Source: Akkermansiaceae bacterium
GTDB taxonomy: Bacteria; Verrucomicrobiota; Verrucomicrobiia; Verrucomicrobiales; Akkermansiaceae
NCBI GenBank assembly: GCA_024233115.1
Contig: JACKQB010000006.1
Location: forward strand, 1 to 64,000
Length of the DNA stretch: 64,000 nucleotides
Reading direction: 5' to 3'
Every line of letters starts with the position of its first letter. Within the stretch, counting starts at the first letter, position 1. Below are positions 49,872 through 64,000 of the stretch, piece by piece. A program made the position numbers and the translations under genes. Below the pieces are notes generated by a model. That model saw only the letters and a program-made list of their open reading frames with translations. It was not told where the DNA came from and did no database searches.

Positions 49872-51686
49872 GTGCTTGAACTCAAAGACGTCTGCTTCAC
49901 CATTCAAAAAGAGGGTGAACCCATCAACCTCATTGACAAAGTATCCCTGAAGGTTCCGCGTGGGCACTTCATGGCTATCGTCGGCCCCTCCGGCTGCGGT
50001 AAGACCACCTTGTTAAAAACCATCGCCGGCCTCAACCACGAGTCGGGCGGCGACCTCATCTGGGATGGTCGCAATCTCGCCAAGGAAAAGGATTTTGATC
50101 CTGCGGAAATCGGCTACGTGCCGCAGTTCTCCATCGCCTATGATCAACTCACCGTGGACGAGTCGATCGAGTCAGCCACACGGCTCAGGGTGAAAATCAA
50201 AAACTACTCCGAACTCGATAACCGCATCGACCGCATTCTCGAAGAGACCGGCCTGGCCGCGTTGGCTGACCGACCGGTGAAGGTCCTTTCCGGTGGACAA
50301 AAACGTCGGCTCGGACTCGCCATGGAGCTGGTCACCGGACCTCACCTCCTCCTCTGTGACGAAGTCACCTCGGGGCTCGACCCCCGCTCGGAGCGCGACA
50401 TCGTCCGCCTGCTGCACCAGCTTTCCCGCACTGACGGGCGCACGGTCATATCCGTCACCCACTCGCTCGCCCACCTGGAGCTTTATGATTCCATTCTGGT
50501 GCTGCACGAGGGCCGTGTGGCCTACCACGGACCGCCGGAAGGACTGACCCACTATTTCTCCGTGGACGACACCGAGGAAGTCTACCCGCAGCTCGCCAAG
50601 CAACGCTCGGAGAAGTGGCAGCAGTCGTGGAGCAAACACAGTGACGCCTATTACGGCAAACTCGAAAAACGACGCAAGCAGCTGATCGAGAAAGGGGAAC
50701 TCTCGGTGCCTACTGAAATCCCCCCCGCTACTGCCAAGTCGGGTAGAATAAAATCCGACACCGCCCCCCTGGAAGACCCCGCCGACTCGGACAAGATCAT
50801 CCGCGAGGCTTCCGAGCTGGTCAAGACCCCTGGAATCGCCAGCCAGTTCACCACCCTGTTAGGACGCAGGTGGAAAATCTTCTTCCGCGACCGCGGGCAG
50901 GTCTTCCTGCAGCTCGCCATCCTGATCTGCTTCCCTATTCTGGTCGCCCTGTTCAGTGAACGCGGCAACGAGAACATCAAACGTTTCTCCGACCGCTATG
51001 AGGGGACGCTGCATGAAATCCAGGAGCATACCATGGTGGAAAAAAGCTACCTCAGCGTCGGCTCGGCCGTGTCCGGCATCGTGATGTTCCAGGTGGTCCT
51101 GCTCTCCCTGATGGGTTCTAACAACTCAGCCCGTGAAGTCGCCGGCGAACGTCTCATTTTCGAAAAAGAAAAGTTCGGTGGTATCCGGCCTACTGCCTAC
51201 CTTGCCAGCAAAGTCGCGTTTCTTGGCAGTCTGATCCTGATCCAGTCGCTGTGGATGGCGATCTTCGTCCAGCAGTTCTGGAAATTCCCGGATGGCAGCG
51301 AGGCCGGCTTCCTGGATCACACCGTCTTCCTGATCCTGGTCAATGCCGCCATGACATTCATCTGCCTCGGAATCTCCTCATTGATGAAAACGGCTGAGCA
51401 ATCGTCCCTGCTCTCCATCTATCTGGTCGGTTTCCAGCTCCCTCTGTCGGGCGCCGTGCTGGCACTGCCTGAAAGCATTGAATCGATCACCCGGCCCTTT
51501 ATTTCCGCCTACTGGGCGTGGTCGGGCAGTATTGATTCGATGAACCCGAGCTATCGAAACGCCATAGACGCGGTGACGGAAACATCGTTCTTAACATCCA
51601 GTGCATGCCACTACCTGCTGGCTATACACATCGCCATCGGACTGATAGCCTCATACATCGGGCTGAAACGCCACCAATGGGATTAG
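49872..51686 (+). CDS. ABCG-like ABC transporter, ATPase fused to membrane domain
   Basis: 604 residues, GTG start. The N-terminal ATPase has Walker A IVGPSGCGKTTLL, signature VLSGGQKRRLGLAME, Walker B LLLCDEVTSGLD and the switch His in VISVTHS. A charged linker at 230-320 follows, then an ABC2-type membrane domain with about six helices (FLQLAILICFPILVALF, VSGIVMFQVVLLSLMG, FLILVNAAMTFICLGISSLM, LLAIHIAIGLIASYIGL). The ATPase-first order in one chain is that of ABCG half-transporters, expected to dimerise. The substrate is unknown; it stands alone. Confidence 0.9.
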   Translation: MLELKDVCFTIQKEGEPINLIDKVSLKVPRGHFMAIVGPSGCGKTTLLKTIAGLNHESGGDLIWDGRNLAKEKDFDPAEIGYVPQFSIAYDQLTVDESIESATRLRVKIKNYSELDNRIDRILEETGLAALADRPVKVLSGGQKRRLGLAMELVTGPHLLLCDEVTSGLDPRSERDIVRLLHQLSRTDGRTVISVTHSLAHLELYDSILVLHEGRVAYHGPPEGLTHYFSVDDTEEVYPQLAKQRSEKWQQSWSKHSDAYYGKLEKRRKQLIEKGELSVPTEIPPATAKSGRIKSDTAPLEDPADSDKIIREASELVKTPGIASQFTTLLGRRWKIFFRDRGQVFLQLAILICFPILVALFSERGNENIKRFSDRYEGTLHEIQEHTMVEKSYLSVGSAVSGIVMFQVVLLSLMGSNNSAREVAGERLIFEKEKFGGIRPTAYLASKVAFLGSLILIQSLWMAIFVQQFWKFPDGSEAGFLDHTVFLILVNAAMTFICLGISSLMKTAEQSSLLSIYLVGFQLPLSGAVLALPESIESITRPFISAYWAWSGSIDSMNPSYRNAIDAVTETSFLTSSACHYLLAIHIAIGLIASYIGLKRHQWD

Positions 51687-51783
51687 TTTTCCCTTTTGAC
51701 GGCCTTTACATAATCTTAACAAGATTGTGTTCGATTTTCCCATAGCCTTCCCTTATTTTCACATACTCCACTTCAACATACCC

Positions 51784-52209
51784 ATGTCCCGCAGATCACG
51801 ATCCAATACCAAAAGCAAAAACGCCAGCGGTATCATTATCGCCATCATTGTCGGCATCGCCGTCATCGGCGGCCTCATTGTCGGTTTCATCATGATCAAA
51901 AACAGATCACAACCATTCCCCCACCTCAGCGAGCTTCCGATCACCGATATGAAAAACGGCGCCACCAGCCTGAGTGGCAACAAATACCGCGTCACCGGCA
52001 AGATCTCTGAAAAGCTGAAATGGACCTCTGACCAGGGTCAAATGATCAGCGTCTCTGTCGATCAGGGCGAACAAGGCAAGGGCACCATCCCCATCAAGAT
52101 TCCCTCCGGGGTCGACAAGGTCAACCTGGAGCGCGGCCACAGCTACACCTTTATGGTCGAGATCAACCTTGAGGGTTTACCCGTTGCATTGGATGTAAAA
52201 GCACAGTAG
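51784..52209 (+). CDS. Small membrane-anchored protein of unknown function
   Basis: 141 residues. A basic N-terminus (MSRRSRSNTKSKN), one membrane helix (GIIIAIIVGIAVIGGLIVGF) and a soluble C-terminal domain of about 100 residues that looks like a small beta-barrel (KYRVTGKISEKLKWTSDQGQ, SVSVDQGEQGKGTIPIKIPS, SYTFMVEINLEGLPVALDV). This is reminiscent of OB-fold or lipocalin-like periplasmic domains. The ATG at 51784 is chosen since the upstream 19 codons are hydrophobic without need. The gene is 60 bp before the next secreted protein and may be in one operon with it. Confidence 0.72.
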   Translation: MSRRSRSNTKSKNASGIIIAIIVGIAVIGGLIVGFIMIKNRSQPFPHLSELPITDMKNGATSLSGNKYRVTGKISEKLKWTSDQGQMISVSVDQGEQGKGTIPIKIPSGVDKVNLERGHSYTFMVEINLEGLPVALDVKAQ

Positions 52210-52269
52210 TTTACCAGACCCTCCGGGGACCAACACACCACCTACCAACCCTACGAAACCCTACAAGCT

Positions 52270-54237
52270 ATGAAAAACCACACCTTCATTTTACTGGCGA
52301 CCATTCCCAGCCTCGTGCTGCCGGTTGGCGCGCAAGTGTACAACCCCGGTACTGGCGGCGGCAACCAACCGGCACCATCGAACAACGGCGGAGGTGACAC
52401 CACGATCGTGCGTGAGAACAAGAAGTCCGAGTCCCCCTACGGAAACGAAGTTCCCTTCATCGATCCCACACAGGAAACCATCACCCTGATGGGCCATACT
52501 TTCAACCTGGGCGACAACCGGCTCGGAGGACAGTTCGAAGCCTACCTCGCCGATGTTCCCAACGCCTCGCCTGCCGCCAAGGAATACCGCGAGACCATCG
52601 ACGCCATTTTGACCGCCGTGTCACCACACACCAAGGGGATTTCCATCTCGCAAAAGCTGCGCAATGGTTTTGAACTCCTGCCACGCGCTGCCTCCTATCC
52701 AGGTGACGGGCGTATCTGTGACTCGCTCTCCAATGCCATCTATGCGGCCATGCTTTCGAAGGGCGCCGTCTCCAACTCCAAGGATTATATCGAGAACCTG
52801 GAAAAAGAGAAAAAGCGCATTATCTACAACGCCGACATCGTCGCCAAGAAAAAGGACCTGATCGATGGGGCGGATACCAAACAAAAAACCGGTACCCAGA
52901 AAAGCGGCCAGAAATCCACTGTCGAAAAAGCCGCCCAGTCCTTCGAGCTTCAGGAGATGCAAAAACGCATCATTGAGATCGAAGCACTGAAAAAAATGCA
53001 CCAGGCCAAGGACGAGGTGAACATCATCCAAGCCAAGATCCAGTACCAGGCCCTGCTCGCCCAGCTCTTTGTGCAACGCCGTTTCGAACACGTCGTCATC
53101 GGCACCCGCTTCTATAATCTGATCTTCCGCGACGGCGATAGCCGGATGCGACTGAAAAAGGGCTCCGATGTCTCCAAGTTCTTTGGTGAAGGACTGGGGG
53201 TCGACCCCACGGTCACCGGACTCGACTCTGCCGCTAACGAAGCCATGCGCAAGGTCACCACCTTTGTGGCTGCCTTTAACAACCACGTTAGTCACAACGA
53301 GCTGCACAGCGCGTCGAAGCGTCTCACCGAAGCCTTTGCCATCGGTGAATTCCTTCCCGCCGTGCAGACCGTACCTGGCGACCAACGTCGGAAAATCCTC
53401 GAATACGTCCGTGATGGCAATGCCCTGGTCAAGGCCATGGATGTACACGACTACGCGCAGGCCAAGGTCCTTCTTGAAGCATTGAAAAAACGTTCCAAGG
53501 ATTTTGATTCAACCAAGGCCGAGGGTGCCATCGCGGCTTACACCCGCGTCTCGGACGGACACATCCGCTCCGCGCAGATCGCGATGATGAAAGGTGACGA
53601 GGCCAAGTTTGAACAGGAACTCAAGAATGCCACCGCAGTCTGGCCGACCAATCCAAGGCTCAAGGAAATCGACAAACGCCTCGACAACATGCTCGACAAG
53701 GGGGATGTCGCTAAAAAACTGCTCGACGATTTTGACCGCTTGCTCAGCGAGGATAACTTCCGTGAAATCTTCAAGCGGCAGTATGAGTTTGTTCCCGTGG
53801 TCAAGGATGACGCTGTCCGCAAGGACGCGGTCGAGCAGATCGTCCGCAACATCCAGCGCATCGATATCTCCATCCTCCAGGCCAGTGAGTTTTCCAAACT
53901 CGGCAACGACTATGCTGCCTGGGAGTCGCTCGCCACCTTGCGTAACGAATTCCCGAAAGACCCGGAACTCCTCCAGCAGCTTGAGAAGCTGTCATCGAAA
54001 GTCGCCAACTTCACGGTTGCCCTGACCCGTGGCAAAGAGTTTGAGGAAAACGATCTCAACCCACAAACAGGATCCGCCCTGACGTGGTATCTGGAGGCCA
54101 AAAGTATTTACCCCGACAGCAAACATGCCCAGGAGGGCATCGACCGCCTCGTCAACCGCTCGCTGCCCGATCAGGGGGCGCCTTCCAGCAGTCCTGCCGC
54201 CACCGGTCCGATCGACGACGATGTGTCGCTGGACTAA
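52270..54237 (+). CDS. Large secreted helical protein of unknown function
   Basis: 655 residues. Signal peptide MKNHTFILLATIPSLVLPVG, cleaved near GAQVY. A Gly/Asn/Pro linker precedes a mostly helical protein with a charged coiled coil at about 175-265 (ENLEKEKKRIIYNADIVAKK, LQEMQKRIIEIEALKKMHQA). TPR-like helical repeats follow in the C-terminal half (AAWESLATLRNEFPKDPELL, ALTWYLEAKSIYPDSKHAQE). It ends in a Ser/Pro/Asp tail. No catalytic motif is seen; a scaffold role is likely. A strong terminator follows. Confidence 0.75.
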   Translation: MKNHTFILLATIPSLVLPVGAQVYNPGTGGGNQPAPSNNGGGDTTIVRENKKSESPYGNEVPFIDPTQETITLMGHTFNLGDNRLGGQFEAYLADVPNASPAAKEYRETIDAILTAVSPHTKGISISQKLRNGFELLPRAASYPGDGRICDSLSNAIYAAMLSKGAVSNSKDYIENLEKEKKRIIYNADIVAKKKDLIDGADTKQKTGTQKSGQKSTVEKAAQSFELQEMQKRIIEIEALKKMHQAKDEVNIIQAKIQYQALLAQLFVQRRFEHVVIGTRFYNLIFRDGDSRMRLKKGSDVSKFFGEGLGVDPTVTGLDSAANEAMRKVTTFVAAFNNHVSHNELHSASKRLTEAFAIGEFLPAVQTVPGDQRRKILEYVRDGNALVKAMDVHDYAQAKVLLEALKKRSKDFDSTKAEGAIAAYTRVSDGHIRSAQIAMMKGDEAKFEQELKNATAVWPTNPRLKEIDKRLDNMLDKGDVAKKLLDDFDRLLSEDNFREIFKRQYEFVPVVKDDAVRKDAVEQIVRNIQRIDISILQASEFSKLGNDYAAWESLATLRNEFPKDPELLQQLEKLSSKVANFTVALTRGKEFEENDLNPQTGSALTWYLEAKSIYPDSKHAQEGIDRLVNRSLPDQGAPSSSPAATGPIDDDVSLD

Positions 54238-54269
54238 TATCATCCACCGACCCGGACAATCACCTCATC

Positions 54270-54302
54270 GCCCTTTGCCCTCGTTCGGGCAAAGGGCTTT
54301 TT
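54270..54302 (+). terminator. Intrinsic terminator
   Basis: A perfect 11-bp stem GCCCTTTGCCC / GGGCAAAGGGC with a 6-nt loop followed by TTTTT. It ends the transcript of the two preceding genes. Confidence 0.95.
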
Positions 54303-54510
54303 GCTTTCTCTTTTTGCTTTCTTTTACCTGGTTCTTGCCACGGGGGGATGGAGCAAGCCATCAGGTGTTTTTCATCTATCTTTTTCTTGCTACTGTGTGC
54401 GCAATTCCTATGCTCATCGCCTCTACACCAGCGGGGCCAGGTCCCCCGCTTTTTATTTTATACCAGCTCCCCCGTCAGCAACCCATCCAAACACACACGC
54501 ACTCCTCCCC

Positions 54511-56583
54511 ATGAATCCCATCGTCACTCCCATCGCAGGCATCGCAGGCCTTGTCATCGCATTCCTGATTCTATCTAACATCCTCAAACGCCCGGGCGGC
54601 GAGGGCAAGGTGAAGGAAATCGCCGACCAGATTCACAAGGGCGCCATGGTCTTCATGAAACGCGAGTTCGTCCTCATATCCTTTTTCGCAATCATCATTG
54701 CCCTGCTGCTCTTCTTTTTCCAAAAAGAGGACTACGGCAAACAACAATCCCTGGCCTTTGTCCTAGGCTGCCTCGCCTCGTCGTTCGCCGGATTCGTAGG
54801 TATGTTCACCGCTACCCGCGCCAATGTTAGAACCACGCTGGCCGCACGCGACAATGGACAGGCCGACGCGCTCGGGGTTGCCTTCTTCGGCGGCTCGGTG
54901 ATGGGCCTCACCGTTGCTTCGATGGGACTCATCGGACTGGGTGGGCTGTTTTACTTTTACAAGGAAAACGAGCACGTTGCGGAAATCATGGAGGGATTTG
55001 CCATGGGGGCATCACTGGTGGCACTCTTCTATCGGGTTGGTGGTGGCATTTTCACCAAAGCCGCCGATGTCGGTGCTGACCTGGTGGGTAAAGTGGAGGC
55101 AGGCATCCCCGAGGACGACCCCCGTAATCCTGGCGTGATCGCTGATAACGTCGGTGACAACGTCGGTGACGTCGCCGGTATGGGCTCTGATATTTTTGAA
55201 TCCTACTGCGGTGCCCAGATTGCCACAGTGGCCATTGCCGGAGCGATTGCTGCCGATACGGCCAAGAACTCCGCGCTGCTGGAGAAGCTCGGCACCACGG
55301 CGGAAAAGGCTGATGAATTGATGTTTCTCCCGTTGGCGCTCACCACGGTCGGGCTGCTTTGCTCGGTCCTCGGTATCCTGCTGGTAAAAATGATGTCAGC
55401 CAAAAACCCCGCCAGCGCATTACGTATTGGAACCATTGGCGCCGCCATCATCTTTATTATTGCTTCATTCGGTTACACCAGCATGCTGGGGCTGAGTGGC
55501 AATGCTGCGCTCGCCGTTCTCTGCGGTGCCGTCGGCGGTATCATCATCGGCCTGATCACCGAGTATTATACAGGAGGAAAACCCATCCGTGACATCGCCA
55601 AGTCGGGTGAAACCGGCGTCGCAACGGTGATGATCAGCGGCTTGTCGGTAGGGCTCAAATCCGTCGCCGTGCCACTCCTGACACTAGCCGCCACCATCTA
55701 TGTTTCCTACGAATTCGCAGGTCTCTTCGGAGTAGGCCTGGCCGCCGTGGGGATGTTGGGAACGGTGGGTATCACCATGGCCATCGATGCCTACGGACCG
55801 GTTGCCGACAACGCAGGTGGTATCGCTGAAATGAGTGCCATGGGACCGGAAACCCGCAAGATCACCGACGGACTCGACGCTGTGGGCAACACCACCGCCG
55901 CCATAGGCAAGGGCTTCGCCATCGGTGCCGCTGGATTGGCTGCCCTCGCCCTGATCACCGCCTTCATCAAAAAATCCGGCGTGGGTGAAGGCTTCAACTT
56001 TGCTGACGAAGCGGTATTACGCACCTTTTTCGTCGGTCTCTTTATCGGGGGGATCGTTCCCTTTTTAAACGGAGCCATCACCATGGATGCCGTGGGTAGC
56101 GCCGCCTTCGAAATGATCAACGAGATCCGCCGCCAGTTCCGCGAAATCCCGGGCCTCCTGGAGGGCACCGGAGAGCCGGATTCTGCAAAATGCGTCGATA
56201 TCGCCACCCAGGCCGCCACCAAACGCATGATCCTCCCCGCTTTACTCGCCGTTGGAACCCCGATCACTGTCGGCTTTGGATTCAACGCCATCGGGGGCAC
56301 CGGTATCGGTGCCATCGCGCTCACCGGGACACTGTGCGGCGCCCTGCTTGGCTGTATCCTGATGGCTCTTTTTATGTCGAACGCAGGTGGCGCATGGGAC
56401 AATGCCAAGAAGTATGTCGAGGACGGCCATTACGGTGGCAAGAATTCCGAAACCCACAAGGGTTGTGTCGTTGGTGATACCGTCGGTGATCCGTTCAAGG
56501 ATACCTCCGGTCCGTCGATGAACATCCTCATTAACGTGATGGCCATTGTCAGCCTCGTCATTGCCCCGCTATTGTGCCGCTAA
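54511..56583 (+). CDS. hppA: Membrane-bound ion-pumping pyrophosphatase, K+-dependent type
   Basis: 690 residues with about 16 membrane helices. Couples PPi hydrolysis to H+ or Na+ export. Catalytic loops are GGGIFTKAADVGADLVGKVE, DNVGDNVGDVAGMGSDIFES, DAYGPVADNAGGIAEMS and GDTVGDPFKDTSGPSMNIL. The segment DAVGNTTAAIGKG has Ala where K+-independent enzymes have Lys, so it should need K+. Whether it pumps Na+ or H+ cannot be decided by eye. The ATG at 54511 starts MNPIVTPIAGIAGLV in line with the family; the open frame upstream runs through the terminator. Confidence 0.95.
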   Translation: MNPIVTPIAGIAGLVIAFLILSNILKRPGGEGKVKEIADQIHKGAMVFMKREFVLISFFAIIIALLLFFFQKEDYGKQQSLAFVLGCLASSFAGFVGMFTATRANVRTTLAARDNGQADALGVAFFGGSVMGLTVASMGLIGLGGLFYFYKENEHVAEIMEGFAMGASLVALFYRVGGGIFTKAADVGADLVGKVEAGIPEDDPRNPGVIADNVGDNVGDVAGMGSDIFESYCGAQIATVAIAGAIAADTAKNSALLEKLGTTAEKADELMFLPLALTTVGLLCSVLGILLVKMMSAKNPASALRIGTIGAAIIFIIASFGYTSMLGLSGNAALAVLCGAVGGIIIGLITEYYTGGKPIRDIAKSGETGVATVMISGLSVGLKSVAVPLLTLAATIYVSYEFAGLFGVGLAAVGMLGTVGITMAIDAYGPVADNAGGIAEMSAMGPETRKITDGLDAVGNTTAAIGKGFAIGAAGLAALALITAFIKKSGVGEGFNFADEAVLRTFFVGLFIGGIVPFLNGAITMDAVGSAAFEMINEIRRQFREIPGLLEGTGEPDSAKCVDIATQAATKRMILPALLAVGTPITVGFGFNAIGGTGIGAIALTGTLCGALLGCILMALFMSNAGGAWDNAKKYVEDGHYGGKNSETHKGCVVGDTVGDPFKDTSGPSMNILINVMAIVSLVIAPLLCR

Positions 56584-56603
56584 CGAGGCCCCGAGGGGGC
56601 TCG
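56584..56603 (+). terminator. Possible weak terminator after hppA
   Basis: A GC-rich stem (CGAGGCCCC-GAG-GGGGCTCG, one bulged base) directly after the hppA stop. It is followed by ATAAATTG rather than a T run. Confidence 0.4.
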
Positions 56604-56664
56604 ATAAATTGTTAGTCTTGTCATTGCTTCATTTTTGTAGGATATTTACACACGTTAAGTATCC

Positions 56665-57165
56665 ATGCCCTCAGCTGTCCAGACATCCGGCAACGCACGC
56701 GAGACCCGCCAAAAGCTATCACTCGAGCAGCGCTCACGCTCCATCCCCTACAAAAGGCCTTTTGTAGTGGCCGTCCTGGCGACACTGCTCTTCTACCTGG
56801 GCCTGATTGCTTTTTGCACCAGTGTCGTGACTTTTTTTCTCGCACCGATCGAGCTGAGACGTGGTGCCGCTTATACACTGGTTACCTTGCTTCCCATCTG
56901 TGGCTTCCTCTGGACGGTTGCCTATTTTAAACGGCGGAAAGCCACATGCCCCCTGTGCAAATGCACCCCGTTTCTTGATAATCTGGCACACAAACACCAG
57001 AAGTCATTCAGGGTCAGACCCCTGAACTATGGGACCACAGCTGTGCTGAACGTCATGATCAGCCAACGCTGGCGCTGCATGTACTGCGGCACTCCCTTTG
57101 ATATCCTCAAAACAAAAAAAGGTCACGGTTACGTAGCCGACCAGGATAATCAAACGAAGGAATAA
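56665..57165 (+). CDS. Membrane protein with two zinc-ribbon-like CxxC pairs
   Basis: 166 residues. Two membrane helices (FVVAVLATLLFYLGLIAF, AAYTLVTLLPICGFLWTVAY) are followed by a cytoplasmic domain. In it TCPLCKCTPF and WRCMYCGTPF each give a CxxC, about 60 residues apart, suggesting one zinc site. No family is recognised. The gene begins 81 bp after hppA on the same strand. Confidence 0.72.
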   Translation: MPSAVQTSGNARETRQKLSLEQRSRSIPYKRPFVVAVLATLLFYLGLIAFCTSVVTFFLAPIELRRGAAYTLVTLLPICGFLWTVAYFKRRKATCPLCKCTPFLDNLAHKHQKSFRVRPLNYGTTAVLNVMISQRWRCMYCGTPFDILKTKKGHGYVADQDNQTKE

Positions 57166-57305
57166 TAAGAAAAAAATCGAGCAGGCGGCGGGTCACCCCC
57201 GCCACATCTACAGCAACACCCTCTGTGTAGATATTGGACTTTGAATCTTTCGGTCTTCTTATCAGCAGTGTCAGAAGCTTCCAGTAGTCTGCCAGCCTAT
57301 TGATC

Positions 57306-57343
57306 GTAAAAAGCCCGGCGTCACGCGTGGTGAGGCCGGGCTT
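57306..57343 (-). terminator. Intrinsic terminator of rpoBC
   Basis: On the minus strand the stem AAGCCCGGC / GCCGGGCTT closes a 15-nt loop and runs into TTTTT, 22 bp after the rpoC stop. Confidence 0.92.
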
Positions 57344-57365
57344 GGGAATGATTGGTGGTCAGCGA

Positions 57366-61580
<4,215 letters not shown>

Positions 61581-61585
61581 AAAGT

Positions 61586-61613
61586 AGTTATCAGTTATTG
61601 GTTATCAGTTATT
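61586..61613 (-). repeat. Heptad-repeat tract between rpoB and rpoC
   Basis: Four 7-bp units on the plus strand: AGTTATC, AGTTATT, GGTTATC, AGTTATT, ending 5 bp before the rpoC start (minus strand). Confidence 0.78.
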
Positions 61614-61658
61614 AGGATGCACCGCCGCTGGGGCGGCGGGTTGTTGTTTTTTCTGCGG

Positions 61659-64000
<2,342 letters not shown>

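Overview
The window looks like chromosome of a Verrucomicrobiota bacterium, probably near Verrucomicrobiales/Akkermansiaceae. Clues are a PEP-CTERM protein, a TIGR02597-type secreted protein, a DUF6288-type protein, a prepilin peptidase with a large insertion, many lipoproteins and secreted proteins with no clear homologue elsewhere, and moderately GC-rich housekeeping genes. This is inferred from gene families; no rRNA or tRNA gene was seen. The window is mostly ordinary core genome, densely coded on both strands, with a short accessory segment at the left edge, one insertion sequence, and several families of short intergenic repeats.

Layout. 1-2400: accessory segment holding the 3' part of a tyrosine-recombinase gene fused in frame to an RHS-type tip, an AT-rich lipoprotein gene and a truncated IS110-type transposase. 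2435-12164: folP, a secreted protein, and a minus-strand operon (esterase-like protein, DUF6288 protein, ExbB, ExbD, ExbD-like, secreted TPR protein) that reads as an energised cell-envelope module. 12195-18239: uvrC, an amidase, sufE, HU, panE, bioA. 18229-19900: a complete IS1380-type element with inverted repeats and target duplication, sitting at the 5' end of bioA. 19958-29308: two paralogous lipoproteins, argS, a PTS IIA-like protein, a secreted possible nuclease-fold protein, mntR and secA. 29457-37524: serS, mutY, a PIN-domain gene, murU-amgK (peptidoglycan sugar recycling) with a CHASE2 protein, argB. 37740-44340: exported PEP-CTERM and TIGR02597 proteins, prepilin peptidase, CCA-adding enzyme, BFN nuclease, gamma carbonic anhydrase. 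44456-57165: an alpha-glucan phosphorylase-like protein lacking the PLP lysine, hydrolase, rppH, AsmA-like protein, ABCG-like transporter, secreted proteins and a membrane pyrophosphatase. 57366-64000: rpoC and the 3' part of rpoB.

The main non-genic structure is repetitive. (1) Paired hairpin elements headed by GTAG lie between convergent genes, and their TAG is the stop codon of the neighbouring genes; this resembles REP/BIME elements mobilised by RAYT-type transposases. (2) Degenerate tracts with a strict 7-bp period sit just upstream of start codons at least eight times, and a 16-copy heptamer array runs into the 3' end of the prepilin peptidase gene. (3) The hexamer TGTTAG/CTAACA appears unusually frequent. 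No CRISPR array, prophage or biosynthetic cluster was seen.
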